Assembly: GCA_036405135.1 (NCBI GenBank)
Contig: DASWYF010000028.1
Span: 62,001-126,000 of the forward strand
DNA: 64,000 bases
Origin: Verrucomicrobiia bacterium
GTDB taxonomy: Bacteria; Verrucomicrobiota; Verrucomicrobiia; Limisphaerales; JAEYXS01
Direction: 5' to 3'
Shown: positions 45,813 through 53,320 of the stretch, piece by piece
Layout of the letters: the number at the start of each line of letters is the position of its first letter
Numbering within the stretch: position 1 is the stretch's first letter
Program-made: the position numbers and the translations under genes
Notes under the pieces: generated by a model
What the model was told of the DNA's origin: nothing
What the model saw: the letters and a program-made list of their open reading frames with translations, nothing else
Database searches by the model: none

Positions 45813-47353
45813 TGAGTGAGAATACTGTGAATCTTTTGGAAGTGCGGAAAGTGTGCAAACGCTTTCCGGGGGTGAGGGCGTTGCACAATGTTAACCTCAC
45901 GCTGGGCAAAGGTGAGGTGCTGGCGGTACTCGGGGAGAACGGTGCGGGGAAGAGTACGCTCATGAAAATCCTCGCAGGGGTGCAGCAGCCGGATGAGGGG
46001 GAGATTTTACTCGATGAGCAGGTGGTGGAGGTGGCTTCAGTGCAGGCGGCGTTGAAGCTGGGGATTGCGTTGATCCATCAGGAATTGAATCTGGCGGATA
46101 ATCTGGATGTGGCGGCGAATATTTTTCTGGGACGCGAGCCGCGCAAGCTGGGGTTGATCGACAAGGCGAAGTTGTGCGCGGATGCGAAGCAGTTTCTGGC
46201 GATGGTGGGATTGGATATTCCGCCGACTACGCTGGTGCGGGAGCTGACGATCGGGCATCAGCAGATGGTGGAGATCGCGAAGGCACTTTCGGTGAATGCG
46301 CGGGTGCTGATCATGGATGAGCCGACGTCCAGCCTGACACAAAAGGAGACGGAGCAGCTTTTCAAAGTCATCAAAGACCTGAGCGCGCGCGGAGTGAGCA
46401 TCGTGTATATCTCGCATCGCTTGAGCGAGGTGCGGGTGGTGGCGCATCGCGTGGTGGTGTTGCGCGATGGTGAGAATGCGGGAGAACTCTCGACGGGCAG
46501 TATCACGCATGAGGCGATGGTGAAGCTGATGGTGGGACGGGAGCTTTCGCAATATTATCCGCATGAACCGCACGCGCCGGGTGAGGTGGTGCTGGCGGTG
46601 AAGGGTTTGCGGACACCAGCGCACCCGACGAAAGAGATAGGATTGACGCTACGTGAGGGGGAGATCGTGGGCATGGCGGGATTGGTGGGCTCGGGTCGGA
46701 CGGAGTTGTTGCTGACGTTGTTCGGCGTGACACCGGCTTTGGGCGGGACGATTGAGATCGCTGGTGAAGAGAGGTGCATCTGTTCGCCGAGGGAGGCGAT
46801 CGCGGCGGGATTAGCGCTGGTGCCGGAGGATCGGAAGCAGCAGGGCGTGATTCTCGAAATGGCAGTGCGGGAGAATATGAGCCTGGCGAGTTTGCGACGG
46901 GATCAGCGGAATGGATTTTTGAATCGTGCCAAGGAGAGCGAAATCAGCGCGGAGATGGTGGGGCGGATGCGGGTGAAGACGCCGAGTGACAAGCAGTTCG
47001 TGCAATTTCTTTCAGGTGGTAATCAGCAGAAGGTGGTGTTGGGCAAGTGGCTGGCGATGAATCCGAAGGTGTTGCTACTGGATGAGCCGACGCGAGGGAT
47101 TGATGTGGGGGCAAAGTCGGAGATCTATGCGCTCATGGAAGAACTGGCGGCGAAGGGAATGGCGGTTTTATTCGTATCGAGTGATATGGAGGAGGTGCTG
47201 GGGATGTCGGATCGTGTGCTGGTGATGCATGAGGGGCGGATTACGGGGGAGCTGAAGAGGGGGGAATTGAGTGAGGAGGCGGTGATGAGGTTGGCGGTGG
47301 GGGAGTATCGGGAAACATCGAACTTCGGACTTCGAACGTCCAACATCGAATGA
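45812..47353 (+). CDS. sugar ABC transporter ATP-binding protein (RbsA type)
   Basis: 513 residues with two ATPase domains in tandem. Domain one has Walker [15 protein letters not shown], the RbsA-type signature [15 protein letters not shown] and Walker [13 protein letters not shown]. Domain two has the expected degenerate P-loop [11 protein letters not shown], the signature [15 protein letters not shown] and [12 protein letters not shown]. It energises import of a monosaccharide. It is translationally coupled to the ceramidase-like gene. The last 13 residues ([13 protein letters not shown]) come from a repeat unit. No permease lies next to it; a ribose-type permease begins at 63219. Confidence 0.92.
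   Translation: MSENTVNLLEVRKVCKRFPGVRALHNVNLTLGKGEVLAVLGENGAGKSTLMKILAGVQQPDEGEILLDEQVVEVASVQAALKLGIALIHQELNLADNLDVAANIFLGREPRKLGLIDKAKLCADAKQFLAMVGLDIPPTTLVRELTIGHQQMVEIAKALSVNARVLIMDEPTSSLTQKETEQLFKVIKDLSARGVSIVYISHRLSEVRVVAHRVVVLRDGENAGELSTGSITHEAMVKLMVGRELSQYYPHEPHAPGEVVLAVKGLRTPAHPTKEIGLTLREGEIVGMAGLVGSGRTELLLTLFGVTPALGGTIEIAGEERCICSPREAIAAGLALVPEDRKQQGVILEMAVRENMSLASLRRDQRNGFLNRAKESEISAEMVGRMRVKTPSDKQFVQFLSGGNQQKVVLGKWLAMNPKVLLLDEPTRGIDVGAKSEIYALMEELAAKGMAVLFVSSDMEEVLGMSDRVLVMHEGRITGELKRGELSEEAVMRLAVGEYRETSNFGLRTSNIE
47315..47352. repeat. family G repeat inside a gene end
   Basis: The tandem-like string aaacatcgaacttcgg / acttcgaacgtcc / aacatcgaatg encodes the C-terminus and stop of the ABC ATPase. 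Related strings are at about 37333, 49908 and 50702. Confidence 0.7.
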
Positions 47354-47420
47354 GGGGAAACGCGGCAAGATGCCGCTTAACCCGCCCGCAGGATGCGGGC
47401 GCTACGTGGGAAGTGCTCCG

Positions 47421-48713
47421 TTATTTGGCGGGCCACCAAGTGTCGATTTTTTTGGTCAGGGTGGTGACGCGGCCTTGCTCTTTGGGGGCGAGGTTGTTTT
47501 CTTCGAAGGGGTCTTTTTTCAGGTCGTAGAGTTCGATGGGGGCGTCGGGTTCGTTTTGTTTGGCGGGGAGGATGAGTTTCCAGTGGTCTTCGATAGCCCA
47601 GCGCCAGCGGAGGCTGGTGGCGGGGACTTGGAGATCGACGGCGTTGTGGGTGAAGCATTCGCCGTAGATCGTTTTGCGCGCTTTCACGGCTTTGTCATCG
47701 AAGAGGTCGAGGCCTTGCATGTCTTTGGTGACGGTCAGACCGGCGGCTTTCAGCAAGGTGGGCATGATATCGAGGGAGAGGGCGAGTTCTTCGCTCATCT
47801 GCGGTTTCACCTTGCCGGGCCAACGGATCATGATGGGCGTGCGCACGCCGCCATCGTATTGGGATTGCTTGGACTTCGGGGCGTAGCGAGGAGCTTCGGT
47901 GTTTTGGATCCAGCCGTTGTCGGCGACATAGACGATGATGGTGTTCTCGCGCAGGCCTTGTTTATCAAGGTGATTGAGGAGTTCGCCGCAGGTTTCATCG
48001 AACCACTCGACCATGGCCCAGTATTTCGCCACGTGGAGGGAGTTCGTTTTGTCCTGATATTTTTGGAGCAAGCGGTCAGGTGGTGTGTGGGGATCGTGCG
48101 GTAGCAACGGCGCGTACCAGACGAAGAACGGCTTCTGCTCTTTCTTCGCGGTGGCGATGAAGTCGTAGATGGGCTGCATGGATTTGCGACCGATTTCCAA
48201 GCCCACATCGCCGTGGCGACCTCCTTGCGTCATGCCGTGGGTGAAGCCGCCGCGGCTGAAATGTTTTTGCCACCACTTGCCGGTCTGGAGGCTGAGGTAG
48301 CCTTTTTGCTGCAGGGTGCGGGGCAAGGTCGGTGCGTCCTCGATGAACTTGGACATGATCTCGCGGCCTTCATCGAAGAGGGGGGATTTCTGGAAATCGC
48401 GATTCGTCATGCCTTTCGGGATGGCGGGGTCGTTGCTGGTGACCTTGTGCTGATGCGGATAGAGGCCGGTGATCATGGACGCAAGACTGGGGCAGCAGAG
48501 GCTGCCGGGGACGTAGCCGCGCTTGAAGGTGAGGCTTTCGGCGGCGAGCTTGTCGAGATGAGGCGTCTTGATCTGCGGATGGCCCATGAAGCCGTAATCG
48601 GTCCACGCGTGGTCGTCGGAGACGATCATGACGATGTTCGGGGGCGGGGTGGCGGCGTGAGTGGTGAGTGCGCAGAGGAGGAGGATCGTGAAGAGAAAGT
48701 TTTTTAGGCGCAT
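47421..48713 (-). CDS. sulfatase with Leu replacing the motif Arg (CCPSL)
   Basis: 430 residues with a signal peptide (about 1-20). The sulfatase fold is clear: NIVMIVSDDHAWTDYGFMGH, GKWWQKHFSRGG and VADNGWIQNTEAPRYAPKSK. The formylglycine site reads C-C-P-S-L at 73-77: Cys73, Pro75 and Ser76 are kept, but the Arg that normally follows is Leu. The text GLYPHQHKVTSNDP follows. It faces the four collinear sulfatases and is separated from the ABC ATPase by about 70 bases. Whether it is still matured to formylglycine is open. Confidence 0.85.
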   Translation of the reverse strand: MRLKNFLFTILLLCALTTHAATPPPNIVMIVSDDHAWTDYGFMGHPQIKTPHLDKLAAESLTFKRGYVPGSLCCPSLASMITGLYPHQHKVTSNDPAIPKGMTNRDFQKSPLFDEGREIMSKFIEDAPTLPRTLQQKGYLSLQTGKWWQKHFSRGGFTHGMTQGGRHGDVGLEIGRKSMQPIYDFIATAKKEQKPFFVWYAPLLPHDPHTPPDRLLQKYQDKTNSLHVAKYWAMVEWFDETCGELLNHLDKQGLRENTIIVYVADNGWIQNTEAPRYAPKSKQSQYDGGVRTPIMIRWPGKVKPQMSEELALSLDIMPTLLKAAGLTVTKDMQGLDLFDDKAVKARKTIYGECFTHNAVDLQVPATSLRWRWAIEDHWKLILPAKQNEPDAPIELYDLKKDPFEENNLAPKEQGRVTTLTKKIDTWWPAK

Positions 48714-48750
48714 AAATTTATAGTTGCACGGTCGCGTTTGGCACTCGTTT

Positions 48751-48792
48751 CACCCCTCACCCCGGCCCTCTCCCCTCCGAGGGGCGAGGGTG
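48751..48792. repeat. family E repeat with hairpin
   Basis: The leader cacccctcaccccggccc is followed by the stem ctcccctc / gaggggcgag. It lies between the sulfatase start and the PfkB gene end. Its core resembles the 48-bp repeats at 53240, 56298 and 56931. Confidence 0.68.
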
Positions 48793-48891
48793 AAAGCTGC
48801 TTGTGTGATTGGTGGCGTCGGGCACGCATTAGTTATTGCAACGTTTTTCGTATGCTTCTTGGACGTGGTGAACGGTGGGGGAGGTTACTCT

Positions 48892-49800
48892 TTATTTGGT
48901 CGTGTTGGCAAAGACCATTTCCGGTTTGTAGCTGGGTTGCGGGCCGTCCTGGCTGGCGACGAAGGCACCTAGAGCGCAGGCATCGGCAAGGAGTTTTTGT
49001 GGTTCGGCGAGGGTGGCGGAGGAAAGGAGGCCGGAGACGAGGGTGGCGGTGAAGGCGTCGCCGGAGCCGATGGTGTCGCGGACGGTTACGGGAGGTGCGG
49101 TGGCGGAGATGGTTCGGCCATCGTGGAACCAGAGGGCGCCGTGCTCGCCGCGGGTGATGCAGATATTGCGGCAGGGGACTTTCGTTTGGAGGACGGCGAG
49201 TTGTGCTTGGATCAGGGGTTCGTTGGCATCGGCCTCGTTTACGGGGGCGTGATCGGTGAGGCGGAGGAGTTCGCTGGCGTTGAGTTTGAGGACATCGGTC
49301 TGCTGGGCGAGTTCCAAGATCAGCGGGATATTGATGTAAGGCTGGCGAAGGTTGACGTCGAAGACGCGGAGGCCGTGCTTTTGCGCAAGGAGCTTTCTTA
49401 GGACTTTGCGGTTCTCTTCGTGGCGCAAGGCCAAGGAACCGAAGACAAGCGCAATGCTCTGCTGGCTAGTCTCATGAAGGGCGGCGGTATCGGGCAGGCG
49501 GTCCCAAGCGGCCGGATCGGCGAAGGTGTAGGTGGCGTTGCCGGAGGAATCGAGCTCGGCATCGACGGTGCCGGTGGGCAGGGTGTCGTCTATGTGGATG
49601 AGGCGATCGGAGAGGGCACGGGCGCGGATGCGTTTCAGGGTTTGGGCGCCGAGCCAGTCGTTACCGAGCGCGGAGAGCATGAGCGGTTCGTGGCCGAGTT
49701 GTTTCAGATGGTAGGCGACGTTGAAGGGCGCGCCGCCGAGGAACAGGCCGTGCGGGAGGCAGTCCCAGAGGATTTCGCCGAAGCAGAGGATGGTGCTCAT
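48892..49800 (-). CDS. PfkB-family carbohydrate kinase
   Basis: 302 residues from the ATG at 49800, which begins MSTILCFGEILWDCLP; earlier in-frame starts run through repeat DNA. The sugar-binding GGAPFNVAYHLKQLG (about 22-36) and the ATP/catalytic motif DTIGSGDAFTATLVSG (catalytic Asp near 250) are intact. The fructokinase-like opening suggests a ketose or similar sugar. It would phosphorylate the sugar brought in by the neighbouring ABC system, although the link is by location only. Confidence 0.86.
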   Translation of the reverse strand: MSTILCFGEILWDCLPHGLFLGGAPFNVAYHLKQLGHEPLMLSALGNDWLGAQTLKRIRARALSDRLIHIDDTLPTGTVDAELDSSGNATYTFADPAAWDRLPDTAALHETSQQSIALVFGSLALRHEENRKVLRKLLAQKHGLRVFDVNLRQPYINIPLILELAQQTDVLKLNASELLRLTDHAPVNEADANEPLIQAQLAVLQTKVPCRNICITRGEHGALWFHDGRTISATAPPVTVRDTIGSGDAFTATLVSGLLSSATLAEPQKLLADACALGAFVASQDGPQPSYKPEMVFANTTK

Positions 49801-49907
49801 TGTGATGGGGGAAACTTTAACCACAGATGGACATAGATGCACACAGATGCCGGTTGCACCCCGACTTTTTAAGCACGGGGCATGCCGACGGGCCCCATGA
49901 TGGGGAA

Positions 49908-49945
49908 GAAACATCGAACATCCAACATCGAACTCTAAACATCGA
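49908..49945. repeat. family G repeat
   Basis: The string acatcgaacatccaacatc / gaactctaaacatcgagag lies in the gap between the kinase and endonuclease genes. Confidence 0.65.
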
Positions 49946-49964
49946 GAGGGGGAATTAGTTAGAG

Positions 49965-49986
49965 CCTCCTCACGTCGGCTGCTACG
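49965..49986. repeat. family C repeat
   Basis: A 22-base unit with the text CTCCTCACGTCGGC followed by TGCTACG. It differs in one base from the copy at 59864-59885. It ends 4 bases before the stop codon of the endonuclease gene. Confidence 0.65.
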
Positions 49987-49989
49987 TTT

Positions 49990-50643
49990 TTAGGCTTTGT
50001 CGGCGCTGGGGCACAGGGTTCGGATTTCGCAGTTGGGGCAGTCGGGGTTGCGGGCGTAGCAGCGGCGGCGGCCGTGGAAGATGAGTTGGTGGCTGAACTG
50101 GCACCAGTCGCTCTGCGGGATGAGTTTCATGAGGTCTTGCTCGATCTTTTTGGGATCGGTCTCACGGGTCAGGGCTAGGCGATTGGAGAGGCGGCCTACG
50201 TGGGTATCGACCACGACACCGATGTTGATATTGAAGGCGTTGCCGAGGACGACATTCGCGGTCTTGCGCCCGACGCCATCGAGGGCGGTGAGTTCTTCCA
50301 TCGTCTTGGGGACGTTGCCGCCGTGGTGCTCGATGAGTTTGCGGCAGGTGGACTGGATGTTCTTCGCCTTCGCGCGGTAGAGGCCGATGCGGCGGATGTC
50401 CTCGGCGAATTGTTCCGGTGGGGCGTCGGCGTAATCCTGTACCGTGTGGTATTTCTTGAAGAGCTGTTCGGTAACGATGTTGACCTGTTTATCGGTGCAT
50501 TGCGCGGAGAGGATGGTGGCGATGAGGAGTTCGAGTGAGTTCGAGTGGTTCAGTTCGCAATAGGCGTTCGGGTACGTCTCAGTCAGCCCGGCGATGATGC
50601 GCTGGGTGCGGTCGTGTCGGGCGGCGAAGGACTCGCGAGGCAT
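49990..50643 (-). CDS. nth: endonuclease III (DNA glycosylase/AP lyase)
   Basis: 217 residues from the ATG at 50643. The helix-hairpin-helix LDGVGRKTANVVLG (about 121-134) holds the catalytic Lys127, and VVDTHVGRLSNRL holds the catalytic Asp146. The 4Fe-4S cluster ligands follow the pattern C-x6-C-x2-C-x5-C in CYARNPDCPNCEIRTLC. It excises oxidised pyrimidines and nicks the abasic site. A frame upstream of the ATG is open but is encoded by repeats and a palindrome, so the internal ATG is preferred. The gene is alone on its strand. Confidence 0.93.
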   Translation of the reverse strand: MPRESFAARHDRTQRIIAGLTETYPNAYCELNHSNSLELLIATILSAQCTDKQVNIVTEQLFKKYHTVQDYADAPPEQFAEDIRRIGLYRAKAKNIQSTCRKLIEHHGGNVPKTMEELTALDGVGRKTANVVLGNAFNINIGVVVDTHVGRLSNRLALTRETDPKKIEQDLMKLIPQSDWCQFSHQLIFHGRRRCYARNPDCPNCEIRTLCPSADKA

Positions 50644-50645
50644 GG

Positions 50646-50668
50646 CCCAAATTGTCTGACAATTTGGG
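50646..50668 (-). promoter_or_regulatory. 23-bp palindrome directly upstream of nth
   Basis: A perfect inverted repeat with 11-base arms (cccaaattgtc / gacaatttggg) around one base ends 2 bases before the nth start codon and occupies the place of a ribosome-binding site. It could be an operator, or an RNA hairpin that limits translation. Confidence 0.5.
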
Positions 50669-50722
50669 AATGACCAAGGACGAAATCCGAATGACCAAAG
50701 GGAAACATCGAACATCGAGAGA
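50668..50722. repeat. family F and G repeat units
   Basis: A family F fragment (gaatgaccaaggacgaaatc, continuing gaatgaccaaag) is directly followed by a family G fragment (aaacatcgaacatcgagag). It fills the leader of nth. Confidence 0.68.
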
Positions 50723-50800
50723 CGGGGAATGGCCGCAAAGAAGCGCGAGAGGCGCAAAAAGGATGAACCGCGAAATACTCGAAATACGCGAAAAGGGAGG

Positions 50801-51127
50801 TCAGAGGACGTGGTTGTCTTTTAGGGTTATCCAACGGTCGGAGCCATCGGGAGCTTGCATGCTGAGGGTGAAGATGTGGATTTTATCTTCGTAAGGGGTG
50901 ACGCGTGATTTCATTTGGGAGACGATATACAGGTCGATAGTAGATTCGCGGACGCCAGAGGTGAAGGTGCTGAGCAGTGCATCGAAGGCAGCGACGCGTT
51001 CGGGCATCGGAAGCGAGCTGTTTTGGTAAGTCGCGGTGAGATGGCGGCGTTTGGCGGTGAGGTAGTCAGGGGATTTGCAGGAGGTGGTGAGGCATATCAC
51101 CAAGAAAAGGAGAAGAGGTGTTTTCAT
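50801..51127 (-). CDS. small putative lipoprotein
   Basis: 108 residues. The leader MKTPLLLFLVICLTTSC ends in a lipobox-like LTTSC, so Cys17 would be lipidated. The mature part is about 90 residues, with AAFDALLSTFTSGVRESTIDLYIVSQMKS and ITLKDNHVL as landmarks. No family recognised. It lies 30 bases downstream of the signal-peptidase-like gene and is probably co-transcribed with it. Confidence 0.7.
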   Translation of the reverse strand: MKTPLLLFLVICLTTSCKSPDYLTAKRRHLTATYQNSSLPMPERVAAFDALLSTFTSGVRESTIDLYIVSQMKSRVTPYEDKIHIFTLSMQAPDGSDRWITLKDNHVL

Positions 51128-51157
51128 GGAGGGTGGCGTCAGAGAATGAATGGTCGT

Positions 51158-51742
51158 TCATTTCACCGGGCCGCTGCGGGATGACGGGTAGTAGCAGCGG
51201 AAGATGCGGCCTTTGATGTTTTTAGCGGGGAGAGGGCCCCAGAAACGGCTGTCGAGACTGTTGGTGGAGTTGTCGCCCAAGACGAAGTAGTGATCTGGTG
51301 GTACCGTGTAGTTTGTGGAGAGGTCGAGCATCTTGAACGCATTTCCGGGAGGCGGGAGGTGGAGGATTTCGCCTGTTGAATTGGTCAAGGGACGTAGTTG
51401 ATCGTTGATGTATAAATGTCCGTCTTGAATACGGATTTTGTCGCCGGGACTTCCGGCGAGGCGGTGAACAAACCAACCTTTGGGAAAAGGGAGGCCATCA
51501 GCGGTGTGGACCACGATATCGCCGAAGGCTGGCGGGTGGCGAAGATAGGAGATGCCTTCCATGAGGATGTGGTCTCCAGGAGAAACGGCGGGGGCCATGC
51601 CGCCGGTTGGAATTTTGAAAGGGCGGACCAAGCCGGTGATACGCAAGAGCAAGATGGTGGAGCCAATCAAGACCAGGGGGATGAGCAGCCAAATGGCTTT
51701 GCTGAGTTTGCGGCGGGGTAAAGGTGGTGGATTGGCGGTCAT
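51158..51742 (-). CDS. signal peptidase I homologue lacking Ser and Lys
   Basis: 194 residues. A single N-terminal membrane helix (about 17-35) precedes the peptidase S26 domain. Box E is canonical (LGDNSTNSLDSRFWGPLP). At the nucleophile box, however, PTGGMAP (45-51) has Gly48 where the catalytic Ser precedes Met, and the general-base box reads WFVHRLAGSPGD with His93 in place of Lys. His occurs there in ER-type enzymes, but those keep the Ser. The protein may be a non-catalytic or very unusual member. It precedes the small lipoprotein gene by 30 bases. Confidence 0.82.
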   Translation of the reverse strand: MTANPPPLPRRKLSKAIWLLIPLVLIGSTILLLRITGLVRPFKIPTGGMAPAVSPGDHILMEGISYLRHPPAFGDIVVHTADGLPFPKGWFVHRLAGSPGDKIRIQDGHLYINDQLRPLTNSTGEILHLPPPGNAFKMLDLSTNYTVPPDHYFVLGDNSTNSLDSRFWGPLPAKNIKGRIFRCYYPSSRSGPVK

Positions 51743-52194
51743 GCTCTTGGCGTCTCAATGGGATAATCCGTCACCGAGATGAAGTAAAAGAAATTTGGAA
51801 AATGAAACGCAAGAACACGCGGAAGGTGGAGAAGACACTCATTTCACGAATCGGCACGGATTTGTGAGAAGGTTTCTTGTTCACGCGTTTTGTGTTCGGG
51901 TGGGAGGACTACGAAGCGACAGTATCAAATCTACGAATCATGGAATCATGATGATTGGTGGAAGGGCTTGAGGGGTAGCAGCTTCTGGAGTGAAAACAGA
52001 AGTTATTCACAGTATTCACATGGACAGCCAATGTCCTACCACCTCGGGTAAGGTATGAATTATGAAGGATGAGGTATGAAAAGAAAACCGAAGGGTTCGA
52101 GGACGACGACGAAGGACGATGGGAGCAGTGAAATTGATAGACCGCTGGGCTTGCTCTGGAGGGAGTTTCACGGTTTAGTTTTGGGGTCACACGC
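51743..52194. other. intergenic gap of about 450 bases
   Basis: No gene is supported. The stretch holds low-complexity strings (gaatcatggaatcatgatga near 51937, tatgaaggatgaggtatg near 52061, and an acgacgacgaaggacgatg string near 52101) of the sort that recur in other gaps. It must contain the promoters of the divergent signal-peptidase-like and GDSL genes, but no clear boxes were found. Confidence 0.5.
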
Positions 52195-53211
52195 ATGAAT
52201 ACTTGGCACAAATTGGGTTTGTTGTTGGTCGCCACTTTGGCGGCGGGGTCGTTTTCTGTCTCGGCTGCGTCGGCGAAATGGGAGCCGCAGAAGGGGGAGA
52301 CGATCGTGGTGCTTGGGAACACGTTCGCGGAGCGGATGATGTCCGCGGGCTATTTCGAGGCGGCGCTGCATGCGCAGTATCCGAATCATAATCTGCGCGT
52401 GCGCAGCATGGCGTGGAGTGCGGATGAAATCTCGCTGCAGCCGAGGCCGTATCTCTTTGGTGATCTGAAGGACAAGCTCTCGCTGCCCAAAGAAAACGTG
52501 GATCCGAAAGAGGTTTGGTTCAATGGCGTGGGGGCGGATGCGCTCATCTTGTGCTTCGGGATGAATGAGTCGTTCAAGGGTGAGGCGGGCTTGGCGAAGT
52601 TTCGTGCGGACTTGGATGCGTCGGTGAAAAATCATCTGGCGCAAAAGTATAATGGGAAGACGGCTCCGAGGTTGTTGCTGGTGTCACCGATCGCGCATGA
52701 GAATCTGGGCAAGCCGCTGCCGGATGGCGTGCAGCACAACAAAGATCTGGCGAAGTATGTGAAGGCGATGAGCGAGGTGGCGGAGGCGAATGGCGTGGCG
52801 TTCATCGATCTGTTCACTCCGCATCAGGATTGGCTGAAAAAGAATGCGAAAGAAAAGCTGACGTTTAATGGGATTCATCAAACGGAGTTCGGTAACTGGG
52901 TGTTCAGCCAGTGGATGGCGCAGCAGCTTGGATGGTTCGATGGCAAGGTGGCGAGCAGTGGGGCGAAGGAGGCGGAGAGTTTCCGCGATACGATCGCGTT
53001 CAAGAATGACCGGTTCTGGATCCATTTCCGCGCGGTGAACGGGGAATACATCTATGGGCGTCGCCGCCAGATCTGGGCACAGAAGGTGCCGATGATATCG
53101 GATGAGGAGATGCGGCGGCTGTGGCAGGTGGATGAGGACGCAGACAAGGATGTGTTCAAGGCGAAGAAGCCGCTGGTGGCGCAGGTGTGGGCGGAGAAAC
53201 CGGGGAAATGA
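52195..53211 (+). CDS. secreted SGNH/GDSL hydrolase-like protein
   Basis: 338 residues with a signal peptide (about 1-24). Three SGNH blocks can be traced with changes: block I is VLGNTFAERM (Asn where GDS has Asp-Ser), block III is CFGMNESF and block V is NGIHQTEFG, which keeps the His. The loss of the block I Ser suggests binding or an altered mechanism. In this phylum such proteins often sit beside or are fused to PVC cytochromes, and here the cytochrome gene starts about 110 bases downstream. Probable role: handling of an acylated sugar for the neighbouring dehydrogenase. Confidence 0.75.
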   Translation: MNTWHKLGLLLVATLAAGSFSVSAASAKWEPQKGETIVVLGNTFAERMMSAGYFEAALHAQYPNHNLRVRSMAWSADEISLQPRPYLFGDLKDKLSLPKENVDPKEVWFNGVGADALILCFGMNESFKGEAGLAKFRADLDASVKNHLAQKYNGKTAPRLLLVSPIAHENLGKPLPDGVQHNKDLAKYVKAMSEVAEANGVAFIDLFTPHQDWLKKNAKEKLTFNGIHQTEFGNWVFSQWMAQQLGWFDGKVASSGAKEAESFRDTIAFKNDRFWIHFRAVNGEYIYGRRRQIWAQKVPMISDEEMRRLWQVDEDADKDVFKAKKPLVAQVWAEKPGK

Positions 53212-53239
53212 AGAATTAGGAATTAAGAATGAAGAAGGG

Positions 53240-53287
53240 GGCACCCCTCATCCTCAATCCTTCTCCCCTCCGAGGGGAGAAGGAGGA
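53240..53287. repeat. 48-bp repeat, family D, copy 1
   Basis: Identical copies occur at 56298-56345 and 56931-56978. The unit starts ggcacccctcatcctcaatc and ends in the hairpin ttctcccct-ccg-aggggagaa followed by ggagga. It lies 33 bases upstream of the cytochrome start. Confidence 0.88.
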
Positions 53288-53320
53288 ATAACGAGCAATT
53301 CTGTTAATTTAGATTTTGAA

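Noticed and set aside
53102-53320. Extended N-terminus of the PVC cytochrome
   Set aside because: The extra 73 residues overlap the GDSL gene and run through the 48-bp repeat; a good signal peptide begins at 53321.
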